Of a DNA stretch of 64,000 nt, positions 63,209 through 64,000 are shown one piece after another; position 1 is the first letter of the stretch, and the number at the start of each line of letters is the position of its first letter. Origin of the DNA: Klebsiella aerogenes KCTC 2190 (GTDB lineage: Bacteria; Pseudomonadota; Gammaproteobacteria; Enterobacterales; Enterobacteriaceae); the NCBI RefSeq assembly GCF_000215745.1, contig NC_015663.1:372001-436000 (forward strand). Reading direction: 5' to 3'. The notes under the pieces were generated by a model. That model was not told where the DNA came from. It saw only the letters and a program-made list of their open reading frames with translations, and ran no database searches. A program made the position numbers and the translations under genes.

Positions 63209-64000
63209 TTAACCGCTAAAGACGCTACCGGCGCCTGGCGCGTTTTTCAGTACCCACACGCGGCCATAGTGGTTATACCAACCGGCGCGATGACCGGCAT
63301 CCGGGCCGATGCCCTGGTAGATATCGAAATGCTGGCCTTTAATCGCCCCGCCGACATCCAGCGCCACCATCAGGCGTAGCTCGTACTGACCGTTAAACTT
63401 ACCGTTATTATCCAGCAGAGGCACCTCGGCCAGCAAGGTGGTTCCCGGCGGAATAATCGAACGGTCAGAGGCGACCGACGCGCGGCCAATCAACGGTACC
63501 GCGCTCGCCCCTTTCACCGGCGCGTAGGACTGCGGTTTAAAGAAGACAAAAGATGGGTTCTGTTCCAGCAGCTCGCGGACTTCCGCTTCGCTATGTTTTT
63601 CGCCCCATTCACGGATCGCCTGCATCGACATATCTTCCCGCTTCACTTCACCGCGGTCGATAAGCACTTTACCGATACTACGGTAAGGCCAGCCGTTTTT
63701 CCCGGCGTAGCTGAAGAAGTTAAGCGGCGAACCGTCGCCGAAATCGATATAGCCGCTGCCCTGCACGTCCATGATGAAGTTATCCATCAGCGAGTTGCTG
63801 TAGGCCAGCACGTAGTTATCGCTGAGCGCGCCGGCATAGATGCTGGCGCGGGAAGGCAGTTTGCCGTTTTTCGGCGGCATACGGTAAATAGGATACTGGA
63901 ACTCGCCCTGGCGAGTGTGGCGGGCCTGTACGACCGGGGTGTAGTAGCCGGTAAACTGCACGTTGCCGTAGTTATCAGCCCCCTGCATCTGCCAGGCATC
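63209..64000 (-). CDS. mltA: Membrane-bound lytic murein transglycosylase A (5' end outside window)
   Basis: 263 codons visible; the N-terminal lipoprotein signal and about 100 residues lie beyond the window edge. The 3D-domain fold contains GGAIKGQHFDIYQGIG with the catalytic Asp, plus GDGSPLNFFSYAGKNGWPYRSIG and IREWGEKH. It cleaves peptidoglycan glycan strands to anhydro-muropeptides at the outer membrane. In E. coli the metZWV tRNA genes lie beyond mltA; they are outside the window. Confidence 0.97.
   Translation of the reverse strand, partial: DAWQMQGADNYGNVQFTGYYTPVVQARHTRQGEFQYPIYRMPPKNGKLPSRASIYAGALSDNYVLAYSNSLMDNFIMDVQGSGYIDFGDGSPLNFFSYAGKNGWPYRSIGKVLIDRGEVKREDMSMQAIREWGEKHSEAEVRELLEQNPSFVFFKPQSYAPVKGASAVPLIGRASVASDRSIIPPGTTLLAEVPLLDNNGKFNGQYELRLMVALDVGGAIKGQHFDIYQGIGPDAGHRAGWYNHYGRVWVLKNAPGAGSVFSG

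Overview
The window is chromosomal DNA of an enteric gammaproteobacterium. Gene order from rpoS to mltA follows the Escherichia coli chromosome almost gene for gene. Three departures point to the Klebsiella/Raoultella group: a cysG copy at the head of the cysDNC genes, a hosA-kpdBCD hydroxyarylic acid decarboxylase locus beside rpoS, and garK joined to gudPXD. The species is not fixed by anything I can see.

Layout. 1-5728 is a leftward chaperone-usher fimbrial operon (pilin, chaperone, usher, two minor subunits, two-domain adhesin cut by the window edge). 6142-9001 is the kpdBCD operon with its divergent regulator hosA, and two HosA-type palindromes lie between them. A LysR regulator and a small NTF2-fold-like protein follow as a divergent pair (8998-10385). 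10438-17248 holds rpoS, nlpD, pcm, surE, truD, ispF, ispD, ftsB and ygbE. 17299-27379 is sulfate assimilation in two blocks, cysG-D-N-C and cysJIH, separated by iap. The type I-E CRISPR-Cas locus that sits between iap and cysH in some relatives is absent. 27697-31404 holds queD, ygcW, queE and an uncommon stand-alone extended SDR/thioester-reductase-like gene. 31471-39301 holds eno, pyrG, mazG, relA and rlmD, with no mazEF. 39412-47571 holds barA and the glucarate operon gudP-gudX-gudD-garK. 48044-53186 holds yqcA, truC, yqcC, the sRNA csrB, syd, queF and ppnN. 53680-64000 holds sdaC-sdaB, xni, rlmM, ygdD, gcvA, the sRNA gcvB, csdA-csdE, a strongly folded non-coding element, tcdA and the start of mltA, which the window end truncates.

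How the parts connect. CysD/N/C make PAPS, CysH reduces it to sulfite, CysJ/I reduce sulfite to sulfide, and CysG makes the siroheme that CysI needs. QueD, QueE and QueF are three steps of queuosine synthesis spread over the window. BarA is the sensor kinase whose partner UvrY activates csrB, and csrB is also here with UvrY-type sites upstream. GcvA is the activator of gcvB. SdaC and SdaB import and deaminate serine. CsdA, CsdE and TcdA form a sulfur-transfer/tRNA-modification set.

Most of the window is ordinary conserved backbone. The items I consider least explained are the nested palindromic element between csdE and tcdA, the stand-alone reductase between queE and eno, the LysR/NTF2-like pair beside rpoS, and an rpoS leader that appears about 95 nt longer than the one I remember from E. 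coli. I found no CRISPR array, insertion sequence, prophage, tRNA or rRNA gene.
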